In this document: positions 1 through 13,200 of the stretch, piece by piece | Layout: each line of letters starts with the position of its first letter | Numbering within the stretch: the stretch's first letter is position 1 | Assembly: GCF_050003625.1 (NCBI RefSeq) | Contig: NC_134400.1 | Coordinates: 194,507,918-194,571,917 of the forward strand | Direction: 5' to 3' | From: Haematobia irritans | Lineage: Eukaryota; Arthropoda; Insecta; Diptera; Muscidae | DNA length: 64,000 nt | Made by a program: the position numbers and the translations under genes | Notes under the pieces: model-generated | The model's database searches: none | What the model was told of the DNA's origin: nothing | The model's input: the letters and a program-made list of their open reading frames with translations, nothing else

Positions 1-622
1 TTGATCTTAGTTTTGCATAGGGAGTAGAATTAACATTGTAGCTATGCGTGCCAAATTTGCTTGAAATCGGTTCAGATTTAAATATATCTCCCATATATAG
101 CTTTCGCCCGATTTACACTCGTATGACCACAGAGGCCAATTTTTTACTCCGATTTAGTTGAAATTTTGCACAGGGAGTAGAATTAGCATTGTAGCTATGC
201 GTGCCCAATTTGGTTGAAATCGGTTCAGATTTAGATATAGCTCCCATATATATGTTTTTCTGATTTCGACAAAAATGGTCAAAATACCAACATTTTCCTT
301 GTAAAATCGCCATAAATAAACGTTTTCGAAGTTTCCTTACAATTGCTTCAGATATAAATGTTTCCCATATTTTTTTACTAACATTGTGTTCCACCCTAGT
401 GCATTGGCCGACTTAAATTTTGAGTCTATAGATTTTGTAGAAGTCTATCAAATTCTGTCCAAATCGAGTGATATTTAAATGTATTTATTTGGGACAAACC
501 TTTATTTATAGCCCCCAACACATTTGACGGATGTGATATGGTATCGAAAATTCAGATCTACAAAGTGGTGCAGGGTATAATATAGTCGGCCCCGCTCGAC
601 TTTAGACTTTCCTTACTTGTTT
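1..622 (-). repeat. Family B Helentron/DINE-like repeat, cut by window edge
   Basis: Core monomers of the cggttcagatttagatatag type run in from the window edge. They are followed by a unique-looking segment and then the family end, a GTGCAGGGTATAATATAG stretch, a short palindrome around GTCGGCCCCGCTCGAC, and the terminal CTTACTTGTT. The same end occurs at 34822 and, inverted, at 9221. Reading frames here are repeat-derived and not genes. Confidence 0.8.
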
Positions 623-876
623 TTTCTAAGTTCAAAAGAAACTTACGTATTCAATGTGGTATGTCGAACGGTATTATCTTCTGATATCATTAACGCCTTC
701 CTTTTACAGTTGCATTTGCATGTAACTTGCGTTGACGCTGTCTCTGGTGCTTCAACCGGGCCTGCAATACCTGCAAACGAGATTCTTTATTTCGTTAAAA
801 TAATCGTTTTAAAAATGACACTAACTATTATTATATGAAGAAAACAATGTGAATAATTAATTTGCAATATATTTAC

Positions 877-1260
877 CACAGTTTTGTGTTGCCCTTAGAA
901 CTTGATGAGCAAGATCCGGTTGTTCAACACATCCACCTATAGCTCCATCCGATTCACTTAATTCTTCTGCAGTTGATCTTAGTGTACAATGATTAACGCC
1001 CTCATTCGCCACGGTTGAGGCAGCAGCTGAAGTTGATGGCAACTCACTATTATTGTCCATGTACAGTGTAGAGGCCACCGTTATGTTGCTATTGGCCCTA
1101 CTGCAACTTCGATCTCTGTGACGCCTATGATGTTTGCGTTGACGATCGCGTCCTCGTTGCTCTCGTATTTCATGATTCATGCCGATTTTAATTACTTCCT
1201 CATAATCGGGTGGGGCTTCATAGCTGGGTGGCTCATCGGGTACGACTTCCTCTTGACGAT
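877..1260 (-). CDS. Exon 6 of the CUB/LDLa gene: cytoplasmic tail
   Basis: The acceptor is TTCTTCAG at 1261-1268 and the frame is entered in phase 1 (G from exon 5 plus AT gives Asp). The exon opens with [20 protein letters not shown], which holds two PPxY motifs that can bind WW domains such as those of Nedd4-type ligases. A basic Arg/His-rich stretch and a Ser/Thr/Ala-rich stretch follow. The donor GTAAAT at 871-876 would end the exon in phase 1 like its neighbours. Without splicing there, the frame stops after six more codons at 857-859. I prefer the donor, because exons 3 to 6 would then all be multiples of three, but a terminal exon is possible. Confidence 0.75.
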
Positions 1261-4200
1261 CTGAAGAATTTAAGAATTTATTCGCTAATTCGATTAGGAA
1301 GACATGTCTTTTCTGTATATTCTATATAGTCAGTTAGCTGATGAAATTTTATCAGTTCAAAGTAATCGTGGTGAAGATATTTGCAATTTACTTTCTGTTA
1401 ATAGGCCGTTAAAGCCTAACGGAGCAACATGAAAGTGTCCAAAGATAATCATAGCGATAGGCGAAAATTTGTTTATCTACGTGCATTTCTTATGGGAAGC
1501 CTAAAATACGCGACGGAATACCGTGACGACTATCGCCAAATTGAAATCGCGTATCGCCCAATTAAAATCTATTCTAATTCCTTCGCGGAAATCGGCTAGG
1601 GTTGCCATTATTTATCGAATCGTTTAAGGTATTGTTGTTGCCTGGCCACGAGGAAATTCTTTAATCTTCAAAAAATTTAACAAATAATAATAAGGTCCTA
1701 CATGTTTTTATTCAACTCCATTGTTGAATATCAAAAACACCTGCAATATTAACATCAAAACATTCGGAAACAAGAAAAGAGCAAAATGTTGCCAACAAAC
1801 TTATTGTATTTGTCGTCGCGGAAAAAATGTTTGGCCTACACGGATGAAAAATACTGTTTTTCATATGTTTGGGTGTAAAAATTATACGTTTGGAACTCAA
1901 TTTTTTAACACAATATTTTTAAGTGCGAGCATGTAATGTTTAAGTGCAAGCATATGTTCATAAACTAGCATAACATGTTTGGGACATATAATATGTTAAT
2001 ATGTTGGAACATATTATGTTTGGGACATAAAATGTTTGTAAATATAATATGCTTATACGTTTGGAATTCAATTTTTTTGAACACAATATATTTAAGTGGA
2101 AGCATATAATGTTTAAGTGCAAGCATATGTTCATAAACTAGCATAATATGTTTGGGACATATATGTTAATATCAGCGCTGCCGCTACTACTTCAATCGAA
2201 GTATTTTCCTTCATTTTCACAAAATTTACTTCGTCACTCCTTCGTCAAAAAATCTGCTTCACTTTTTGTCCTGCTTCAAATTTTAAAATTTTTCCCCATA
2301 TTACCTAATTGTTTTTCCTATTCCTTTAATTACGATGAACATAGCGGTTTTAATCATTGAATTATTAAACGATGTGGACCAATTTTTGCATAGTTGTTAG
2401 AGACCCTATACTTACACCATGTACCAAATTTCATCTGGATCGGATGAAATTTGCTTCTCTTAGAGTCCCCGCAAGCCAAATTTGGGAGTCCGTTTATATG
2501 GGGGCTATATGTAAAAGTGGACCGATATGGCCCATTTGCAATACCATCCGACCTACATCAATAACAACTACTTGTGCCAAGTTTCAAGTCGATAGCTCCT
2601 TTCGTTCGGAAGTTAGCGTGATTTCAACAGACGGACGGACTGACGGACATGCTCAGATCGACTCAGAATTTCACCACGAATTTATGGGGTCTTAGAGCAA
2701 TATTTCGATGTGTTACAAACGGAATGACAAAGTTAATATAACCCCCATCCTATGGTGGAGGGTATGTTTTCAAAAATGTATGCTACTTCAATTTTATTCA
2801 ATCTACTCCACTTCTTTTCAAAATCTACTTCACTCAATTTTTCACTAGCGGCAGCACTGGTTAATATGTTAGAACATATTATGTTTGGGACATAAAATGT
2901 TTGTAAATATAATATGCTTAGATGCAAACATATATTAAATTAGCAATAGCCTATTAACATATATGTGTTTAGAAAGAGAGACCTAGAGAGTATGTTGCAA
3001 TTAAAATAATGGAAGTAACCAATTGGCGCCTTAAAAATATATCCATACAAGGAAACATAAAGTGAAACATAATATGTTTAAACAAAACAAACAATATATT
3101 GTTTGGACCAATCCTGAAGCAGGGATGGAAAATGTTGTAATATAGTACTTTTTTAATACCTTTTCATCCTGATGAATAACGCGAATTACCTTTTGTGTAG
3201 ACATTTTTGAGCCGACATCAGATTTATGGTACAATAGTTTTGTTAATTTTTTTTTTTTAATATTTTAAGAAAGTCTTTAACAAACCCACTTGCTAATAGT
3301 CTTTTACAAATTTGGCAAAACAGAAAAGTTCATGCGGGAAGAAAATCTCGATTTTGTAAAAGCATAGTGCAAAAAACACGGTTTTATTGAATTTCAAGAA
3401 TGTTTTAGTCGAAAAAAGCATTTGATTCTATATTACGTTTCCACACGAACATTTACAGTCACGGTGGAAACTTGATACCAAAATAATCTACCAACATTTG
3501 GAGCAAATCTTACCAACAACTACCAACAATATATTATTTTGCAACAATTTAGTTCTTCAGAAAGTTTTGTCAAAATTGTATGTCTACAGAAAATTTTGTC
3601 AAAATTTTATTTTTTGTCAACATTTTATTTCTGATGAAAATTTTGTCAAAATTTTAATTGTGATGAAAATGTTTGCCAAAATTTTATTTCTATAGAAAAT
3701 TTTGTCAAAATTTTCATTCTGACGAAACTTTTGTAAAAATTTTTTCTGATGAAAATTTTGTAAAAATTTTATTTCTATACAAAATTTTTGTCAAAAAACT
3801 TTTTTTTATAGAAAATTTTGTCAAAATTTTAATTCAATAGAAAATGTTGTCAAAGTTTTATTTCTATAGAAGATTTTGTCAACATTTTATTTCTATAGAA
3901 GATTTTGTGATAATTTTGTTTCTATGAAAAATTTTGTCAAAATTTTATTTCTATAGAAAATTATGTCAAAGTCATATTTTTTTGTCAAATTTTATTTCTT
4001 CAAAATTTTATTTTATACAAATTTTCTCAAAATTTTATTTCTATAGAATTTTTTCTCAAAATTTTATTTCTATAGATTTTTCTTTTCAAAATTTTATTTC
4101 TATAGATTTTTTTCTCAAAATTTTAATTCTATAGAATTTTTTCTCAAAATTCTATTTTTTTTTTAATTTATGTGTGTCAAAGTTTTATTTCTATAGAAGA

Positions 4201-7200
4201 TTTTGTCATAATTTTGTTTCTATAGAAGATTTTGTGATAATTTTGTTTCTATGGAAAATTTTGTAAAAATTTTATTTCTATAGAAAATGATGTCAAAGTT
4301 TTATTTTTTTGTCAAATTTTATTTCTTCAAATTTTTATTTTATAAAAATTTACTCAAAATTTTATTTCTATAGATTTTTTTCTAAAAATTTTATTTCTAT
4401 AGAATTTTTTCTCAACATTTTATTTTTTTATTTATATGTGGTAACCACGGTTACCACTAGTGCAAAAAAATTTACTAAACAAATATTTCTATAGAAAATT
4501 ATGTCAAAATTTTATTTCTGTAGAAAATTTGTTAAAATTTGTCAAAATGCAAAATGCAATATTATAACAATTTTCTCAAAATTTTATTTTATAAAAATTT
4601 TCTCAAAATTTCATTTTATAAACATTTTCTCAAAACTTTATTTCTGTATTTTTTTTTATAGGAAAATTTTGTCAAAATTTTAATTCAATAGAAAATTTTG
4701 TGAAAGTTTTATTTCTATAGAAGATTTTGTCATAATTTTGTTCCTATAGAAGAAGATTTTGTTATAATTTTGATTCTATGGAAAATTTTGTCAACATTTT
4801 ATTTCTATAGAAAATTATGTCAAAGTTTTATTTTTTTGCCAAATTTTATTTTATAAAAATTTTCTCAAAATTTTATTTCTATAGAATTTTTTACCACTCG
4901 TCCAAAAAAAACTACCAAACGAATATTTCTATAGAAAATTATGTCAAAATTTTATTTCTGTAGAAAATTTTGTCAAGACTTTATTCCTGTAGAAAGTTTT
5001 TGTCAAAATTTTATTTCGATAGAAAATGTGATCAAAATTTTACTTCTATAGAAAATTTTGTCAAAATTTTATTTCTATAGCAAATTTTGTCAAAATTTTA
5101 TTTTATAAAAATTTTCTCAAAATTTTATTTTATAAAAATGTTCTCAAAATTTTATTAAACATTTTCTCAAAACTTTATTTCTATAGAATGTTTTTATAGG
5201 AAAATTTTGTCAAAATTTTAATTCAATAGAAAATTTTGTCAATGTTTTTTTTTTTTCTGTAGAAGATTTTGTCATAATTTTGTTTCTATAGAATGATGAA
5301 AATTTTGTCAAAATTTTAATTGTGATGAAAATGTTTGCCAAAATTTTATTTCTATAGAATTTTTTACAACTCGTCCAAATTTTTATAAAATGGCAAATAT
5401 TTCTATAGAAAATTATGTCAAAATTTTATTTCTGTAGAAAATTTTGTCAAAACTTTATTCCTGTAGAAAGTTTTTGTCAAAATTTTATTTCGATAGAAAA
5501 TGTGATCAAAATTTTACTTCTATAGAAAATTTTGTCAAAATTTTATTTCTATAGCAAATTTTGTCAAAATTTTGTTTTATAAAAATTTTCTCAAAATTTT
5601 ATTTTATAAAAATGTTCTCAAAATTTTATTAAACATTTTCTCAAAACTTTATTTCTATAGAATGTTTTTATAGGAAAATTTTGTCAAAATTTTAATTCAA
5701 TAGAACATTTTGTCAATGTTTTTTTTCTGTAGAAGATTTTGTCATAATTTTGTTTCTATAGAAGATTTTGTGATAACGTTGTTTCCATGGAAAATTTTGT
5801 CAAAATTTTATTTCTATGGAAAATTATGTCAAAGTTTTATTTTTTTTGTCAAATTTTATTTTTTCAAAATTTTATTTTATAAAAATTTTCTCAAAATTTT
5901 ATTTCTATAGATTTTTTTCTCAAAATTTTATTTCTATAGAATTTTTTACCACTCGCGCAAAAAAAAATCTACCAAACAAATATTTCTATAGAAAATTATG
6001 TCAAAATTTTATTTCTATAGAAAATTATGTCAAAATTTTATTTCTGTAGAAAATTGTGTCAAAACTTTATTCCTGTAGAAAATTTTGTCAAAACATTATT
6101 CCTGTAGAAAGTTTTTGTCAAAATTTTATTTCGATAGAAAATTTGGTCAACATTTTATTTCTATAGAAAATTTTGTCAGAATGCCATTTTATAAAAATTT
6201 TCTCAAAATTTTATTTTATAAACATTTTCTCAAAACTTTATTTCTATAGATTTTTTTTTATAGGAAAAATTTTGTCAAAATTTTAATTCAATAGAAAATT
6301 TTGTCAAAGTTTTATTTCTATAGAAGATTTTGTCATAATTTTGTTTCTATAGAAAATTTTGTCAAAATTTTATTTCTATAGATAATTTTGTCAAAATTTT
6401 ATTTTTTTGTCAAATTTTATTTCTTCAAAATTTTATTTTATAAAAATTTTCTCAAAATTTTATTTCTGTAGATTTTTTCTCAAAATTTTAGTTCTATAGA
6501 TTTTTTTCTCACAATTTTAATTCTATAGAATTTTTTCTCAACATTTTATTTTTTTTATTTATGTGTGGTAACCACGGTTACCACTCGTGCAGAAAAAATC
6601 TACCAAACAAATATTTCTATAGAAAATTATGTCAAAATTTTATTTCTGTAGAAAATTATGTCAAAACTTTATTCCTGTAGAAAGTTTTTGTCAAAATTTT
6701 ATTTCTATAGAAAATTTTGTCAAAATTTTATTTCTATAGAAATTTTTGTCAAAATGCCATTTTATAAAAATTTTTTCAAAATTTTATTTTATAAAAATTT
6801 TCTCAAAATTTTATTTTATAAAAATTTTCTCAAAATTTTATTTTATAAACATTTTCTCAAAAACTTTATTTGTATAGAATTTTTTTTATAGGAAATTTTT
6901 TCAAAATTTTAATTCAATAGAAAATTTTGTCAAAGTTTTATTTCTATAGAAGATTTGGTGATAATTTTATTTCTATGGAAAATTTTGTCAAACTTTTATT
7001 TCTATAGAAAATTATGTCAAAGTTTTATTTTTTTTTTTTCAAATTTTATTTCTTCAAAATTTTATTTTATAAAAATTTTCTCAACATTTTTTATTTCTAT
7101 AGACAATTTTGTCAAAATTTTAGATTTTCAAAATGTTGTTTTATAAAAAATTTTCTCAAAATTTTATTTTATAAAAATTTTCTAAAAATTTTATTTTATA

Positions 7201-10200
7201 AAAATTTTCTCAACATTTTATTTCTATAGAAAATTTTGTCAAAATTTTAGATTTTCAAAATGTTATTTTATAAAAAATTTTCTAAAAATTTTATTTTATA
7301 AAAATTTTCTCAAAAGTTTATTTCTAAAAAGTTTTTTTTCTCAAAATTTTATTTCTAAAAAGTTTTTTTTTCTCAAAATTTTATTTCTATAGAAAAATTT
7401 CTCAAAATTTTATTTTATAGAAACTTTTTCCAAAATTTTATTTCTATAAAGATTTGATCTACCAAAACATCAAGAATTCTATCAATTCTACAAAATCTAC
7501 AATTTTTGATAGAATTCTACCAACTGGGGCAACCGTCGTGGTAATACAAATTTATTTTTACGTAGTATATAATTTGCTTTTTCATATATTTTAAAATAAT
7601 AAAGCACATAGAATAATTTTTGTTTTGTAAATTGTGTTTAAAATTAACGAAAAATATTGTAGGGAGTTTTTGGGAAAGTAGAGAACGTTTTTTGTCCTTG
7701 AAGGGTAAACCGAAAAAATTCCCTGGCAACACTGAAAAAACAGTGAACCCATCAGGAAAGATAACTTTCGATTAATTTTAGAAAATTTTGAACTTTTTTA
7801 GAAAATTTTAACTAAACGGTATTACAAGCGCTGGCATCACTCCGATATGGCAAAAATAAGTAAATATTTTTCGACAAATTCAAGAAAATTTATTAGACAT
7901 AACTACATTTTTTCAGTAGTTAAAGAAAATTTTGTAGTTTTAAGAGAAATCGTGGAGTTCAAAATTGCAAGAATGTCTTTAGTGACATACGAAGTTCATG
8001 ATGGACACATTTTTGGTAAAATTTACAAATTTAAAGAAATAATGAACTATTTTGTAAGAAATACGAAATTAGGAAATCTTTATGCTTTATTTGTGTATAA
8101 CTTTTTCCCGTTTTTTAGTTCATTTAACTAACATACGCAAAAAATTATTTGACTAAAATAAACTTTTTCCAAACATAATGATTCTATGAACTAATATAAA
8201 GTTAATATGGCTTTAGTGAAATAGAGAGTTCACTTTTTTTTGAGTGAATAAATACTGATTTTAATTTAAAAAGGCGTGCACTCAAAAAAAAGTGACTCCT
8301 CTATTTCACTAAAACCAATTTACCAATATATTTTAGTTTATAGAACTCTTATGTTTGGAGAAAGTTTTCTTTACTATAATCATTTTTTGCGTATGTTACA
8401 TAAAATTAACTAAAAAATTTTAGTACCAATGGGCGCCATCTTGAACTTTGTATGTCAATAAAGACATTTTTGCAATTTTGGAATCCAATATTTTTCCTTC
8501 AAACTACAAAATTTTCTTTAACAAGTGAAAAATAAAAGTAATTATGTCTAATAAATTTTCTTGAATTTCTCGAACAGTATTTACTTATTTTTGTGATATC
8601 GGCGTGATATCAGCGTTTGGAATACTGTTTAGTTAAAATTTTCTAAAAATAATAAAAAAATTTCTTCTAGTGGTTTCAGTGTGCCCTTTTAAAATCATTA
8701 CACCACCAGAGAGAATAAAAAGACAAGAGGACGAACATTTCTCTTCTACAAAAACAACAAATGTCAACCGTATAGATGTCGCACAATGCCTGCATCGGCA
8801 GTTATAATTTCAAATTGTCTGCCAAAAAATATAATAGAATAAAACGAATTATATAAAAGAACATTTGTTATTAGAAAGTAGGTTCTAAATCCTATTTTCC
8901 TTACGTTTCGTAAAGCCGGCAGAGAACTGAACTGGGTGACGCCGACGCAAACTGTATGATATTTGAGAGCATCACCGACAAAAACTGCATGATATTAGAG
9001 AAATTTTCCTCATGACTACCACCTACTGACGCAGTTTCGTTTCACAGTTTCGTCCTCTTGTCTTTTATTCTCTCTGTTTGTATTACCAACACGGTTGCCA
9101 CAGTTTGTAGAATTCTACCAAAAATTGTAAATATTTTCTGTTTGGTAGATTGATAGAATTCTTGATGTTTTGGTAGATGAAATTTCTATAGAAATAAAAT
9201 GTTGGAAAAAGTTTCTATAAAACAAGTAAGGAAAGTCTAAAGTCGGGCAGAGCCGACTATATTATACCCTGCACCACTTTGTAGATCTAAATTTTCGATA
9301 CCATATCACATCCGTCAAATGTGTTGGGTGCTATATATAAAGGTTTGTCTCAAATACATACATTTAAATATCACTCGATCTGGACAGAATTCGATAGACT
9401 TCTACAAAATCTATACACTCAAAATTTCAGTCGGCTAATCCACTAGGGTGGAACACAATGTTAATAAAAAAATATGGGAAATATTTACATCTGAAGCAAT
9501 TTTAAGGAAACTTCGCAAAAGTTTATTTATGATTTATCGCTCCATATATATGTATTAGAAGTTTAGGAAAATTAGAGTCATTTTCACAACTTTTCGACTA
9601 AGCAGTGGCGATTTTACAATTTCTGTCGAAATCAGAAAAACATATATATGGGAGCTATATCTAAATCTGAACCGATTTCAACCAAATTTGGCACGCATAG
9701 CTACAATGCTAATTCTACTCCCTGTGCAAAATTTCAACTAAATCGGAGCAAAAAATTGGTCTCTGTGGTCATATGAGTGTAAATCGGCCGAGAGCTATAT
9801 ATTGGAGCTATATCTAAATCTGAACCGATTTCAATAAAATTTGGCACGCATAGCTACAATGCTAATTCTACTCCCTGTGCAAAATTTCAACTAAATCGGA
9901 GTTAAAAATTGGCCTCTGTGGTCATATGAGTGTAAATCGGGCGAAAGCTATATATGGGAGATATATCTAAATCTGAACCGATTGCAACCAAATTTGGCAC
10001 GCATAGCTACAATGCTAATTCTACTCCCTGTGCAAAATTTCAACTAAATCGGAGCAAAAAATTGGTCTCTGTGGTCATATGAGTGTAAATCGGGCGAAAG
10101 CTATATATGGGAGATATATTTAAATCTGAACCGATTGCAACCAAATTTGGCACGCATAGCTACAATGCTAATTCTACTCCCTGTGCAAAATTTCAACTAA

Positions 10201-13200
10201 ATCGGAGCAAAAAATTGGCCTCTGTGGTCATATGAGTGTAAATCGGCCGAAAGCTATATATGGGAGCTATATCTAAATCTGAACCGATGTCAACCAAATT
10301 TTGCACGCATAGCTACAATGCTAATTCTACTCCCTCTGCAAAATTTCAACCAAATTGGGGTAAAACTCTGGCTTCTGGGACCGTATTAGTCCATATCGGG
10401 CGAAAGATATATATGGGAGCTATATCTAAATCTGAACCGATTTCAATAAAATTTGGCCCACTTGACTATAGTACTAATTGTTCTTCTTGTGCAAATTTTA
10501 GGCAAATTAGGGTAAAACTCTGGCTTCTGGGGCCATATAAGTCCATATCGGGGGAAATATATATATGGGAGCTATATCTAAATCTGAACCGATTTCTTCC
10601 AAAATAAATATGGATCTATTTTGAGCCAAAACTCATACGTGTGCCAAATTTGAAGTCGATTGGACTAAAACTGCGACCTAGACTTTGATTACAAAAATGT
10701 GTTCACGGACAGACGGACATGGCTATATCGACTCAGGAGCCCACCCTGAGCATTTTTGCCAAAGACACCATGTGTCTATCTCGTCTCCTTCTGGGTGGTG
10801 CAAACATATGCACTAACTTATAATACCCTGTTCCACAGTGTGGCGCAGGGTATAAAAAACCTATAGAAATAAAATTTTGAGAAAATTTTTATAAAATAAA
10901 ATTTGACAAAAAAACAAAAAATTAAATTTTGACAAAATTGTTTATAGAAATAAAATTTTGACAAAATTGTTTATAGAACTAAAATATTGACCAAATTTTC
11001 TATAAAAATAAAATTTTGACCAAATTTTCTATAGAAAAAAATTGACAAAATTTTCTACAGGAATAAAATTTTAAAAAAAATTTCTACATGAATAAAATTT
11101 TGAAAAAATTTTCTACAGGAATAAAATTTTGACAAAATTTTCTAACCGTTGTTATCACACATGGTTAATGATCAAGCCTTGCCGGCTACTCTTATGTCCT
11201 CTAGACCCACCAACGTGTAAAAATTATTAAAATTTTCGTTGAGTAGAAAAGTCCCTACATTGTGCTCCTACGTCCCTATGAGGCGCCTAATATTAGAAAA
11301 AAACCTACATGTAGGGATTTTCCCCTACTCATGGCAACACTGACGTGTAATGGTACAAAAACACATCTGATATTAATTTGATTATCCCAAAGTTTACTTA
11401 CCCAATAGTTCACTTATGGTCTGCAAATGATTTTGCAATTCTCTCTGATGCCGTGCCCTTACACCCATGCGGTATAATATGACCATCCATCCGGAGAGAA
11501 CTGCAAATATTCCCAATGTTGATATAACGAAAATTCCAGTAGCCGTTCTCAAATCGGGATATTGCTCTATTTTGGGAAAATAATAATTCGGTTTATGTGA
11601 ATACCAACGACGATCATTTTGTAAGTGAGCCCAATCCTCTTCGCAGGAATCGGGCTCGTCGCTGCCATCGCCACAATGATCGAATCCATCACAATGCAGA
11701 CGTATAGAGATGCAATGGTTATTGTTGCACAGAAACTCCGAGCCAATGTAGCAATCTAATTGAAGATAGGGATCTGTTTAAAGATAGATGTGCGAATTTC
11801 AGCAACCCCCGCCCTGTTTACATACCCCGCCCTTCAACAAACATTTGGCACTTACTCAGGTAGTTGAAGACACTGTAGACAATGGCCAATTTTGAGGACA
11901 TGCCAAAAACACCACGCAATCTTATGTAATAGCCTGTCAATACGGGCACATTGTGATTTTCCATAGACATGCCATTGTTGGGCCAGACAACATCTTCGAT
12001 TTCAAGAGAATCGGATGTGGTACCCTGGCGTATGGTTAAATCGGATCGCGAGGCCATGCTGTGGAACTCTTGGACACGCAAAGAGATATGGGTTTTCATC
12101 ATCATGAAATTACTGCTGGGTTTTATAATCCAAATACAATCGAACATACGAACATCGGTGTCATTTTCGATCATATTCATCATGGTAATGGCTCCACCGG
12201 GACCCGAAACTAAACCGCCACAATCTGAAATAGTGAGGTTAGTAATACATAATTGCTTCAATTTCTTAATCATTCATTGGATGGAAATTGTTCATTACAA
12301 TAACGAAAATATTTGTCATTATAAAATGAGACAATTCGTAAATATAATGTAAATTTTCGTAATATTTATGAATTTTTTCTTAATGATTTTCTTTACGTTA
12401 TATCAATGGAAAAAAATGCTCCAATTTTTTTAATCATTCATTGAATGAACATTTTTCATTATAATAACGAAAATATTTGCCATTATAAAATGAGACAATT
12501 CGTAAATATAATGTAAATTCTCATAATATTTATGAATTTTTTCTTAATGATTTTCTTTACGTTAAATCAATGGAAAAAAACTGCCCCAATTTTTTTTAAT
12601 CATTCATTGGATGAACATTTTTCATTATAATAACGAAAATATTTGTCATTAAAAAAGAATAAATTCGTAAATACAATGTAAATTTTCGTAATATTTATGA
12701 ATTTTTTCTTATTGATTTTCTTTACGTTATATTAATTGAAAAATGCTCCAATTTTTTTATTCATTCATTGGATGAATATTTTTCATTATAATAACGAAAA
12801 TATTTGACATTATAAAATGAGACAAATCGTAAATATTATGTAAATTTTCATAATATTTATGAATTTTTTTCCTAATGATTTTCTTAACGATAAATCAATG
12901 GAATATTTTTTGTTGACTTAATTTTCTCTTGTATTCACTTACCCGTATATGGCACTAAACGATCCTCCTTCAATTGGGTGGGTGTAACAAATGTTACCTC
13001 TGCCCTAAATCCGGCACTTGTTACACCATTACCTCGAAATTGCAATAGTAATGATTTTCCCGTACTAATGATAATTGGCGGACGAAAATGTTCACCCGAA
13101 TAGGAGTCAACCATTTGACCATTCGAATCGAATATTTCCAATGTCGATGTGATGCCCAATTGAAAATCTGTGAAATCCAAACGCACATGACAATTGTCCG

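Noticed and set aside
1712..1936. Overlapping 62- and 71-codon frames on opposite strands
   Set aside because: They are short, overlap each other, have no domain, and sit in an intron next to repeat sequence.
3934..7229. Many Phe/Lys/Ile-rich frames
   Set aside because: They are translations of the 29-bp minisatellite and have only low-complexity composition.
7847..8131. 94-codon frame as a small gene
   Set aside because: It lies inside one arm of a foldback element and its inverted copy does not keep the frame.
11969..12352. Plus-strand frame of 127 codons over exon 4
   Set aside because: It is antisense to a well-supported CUB exon with correct splice sites.
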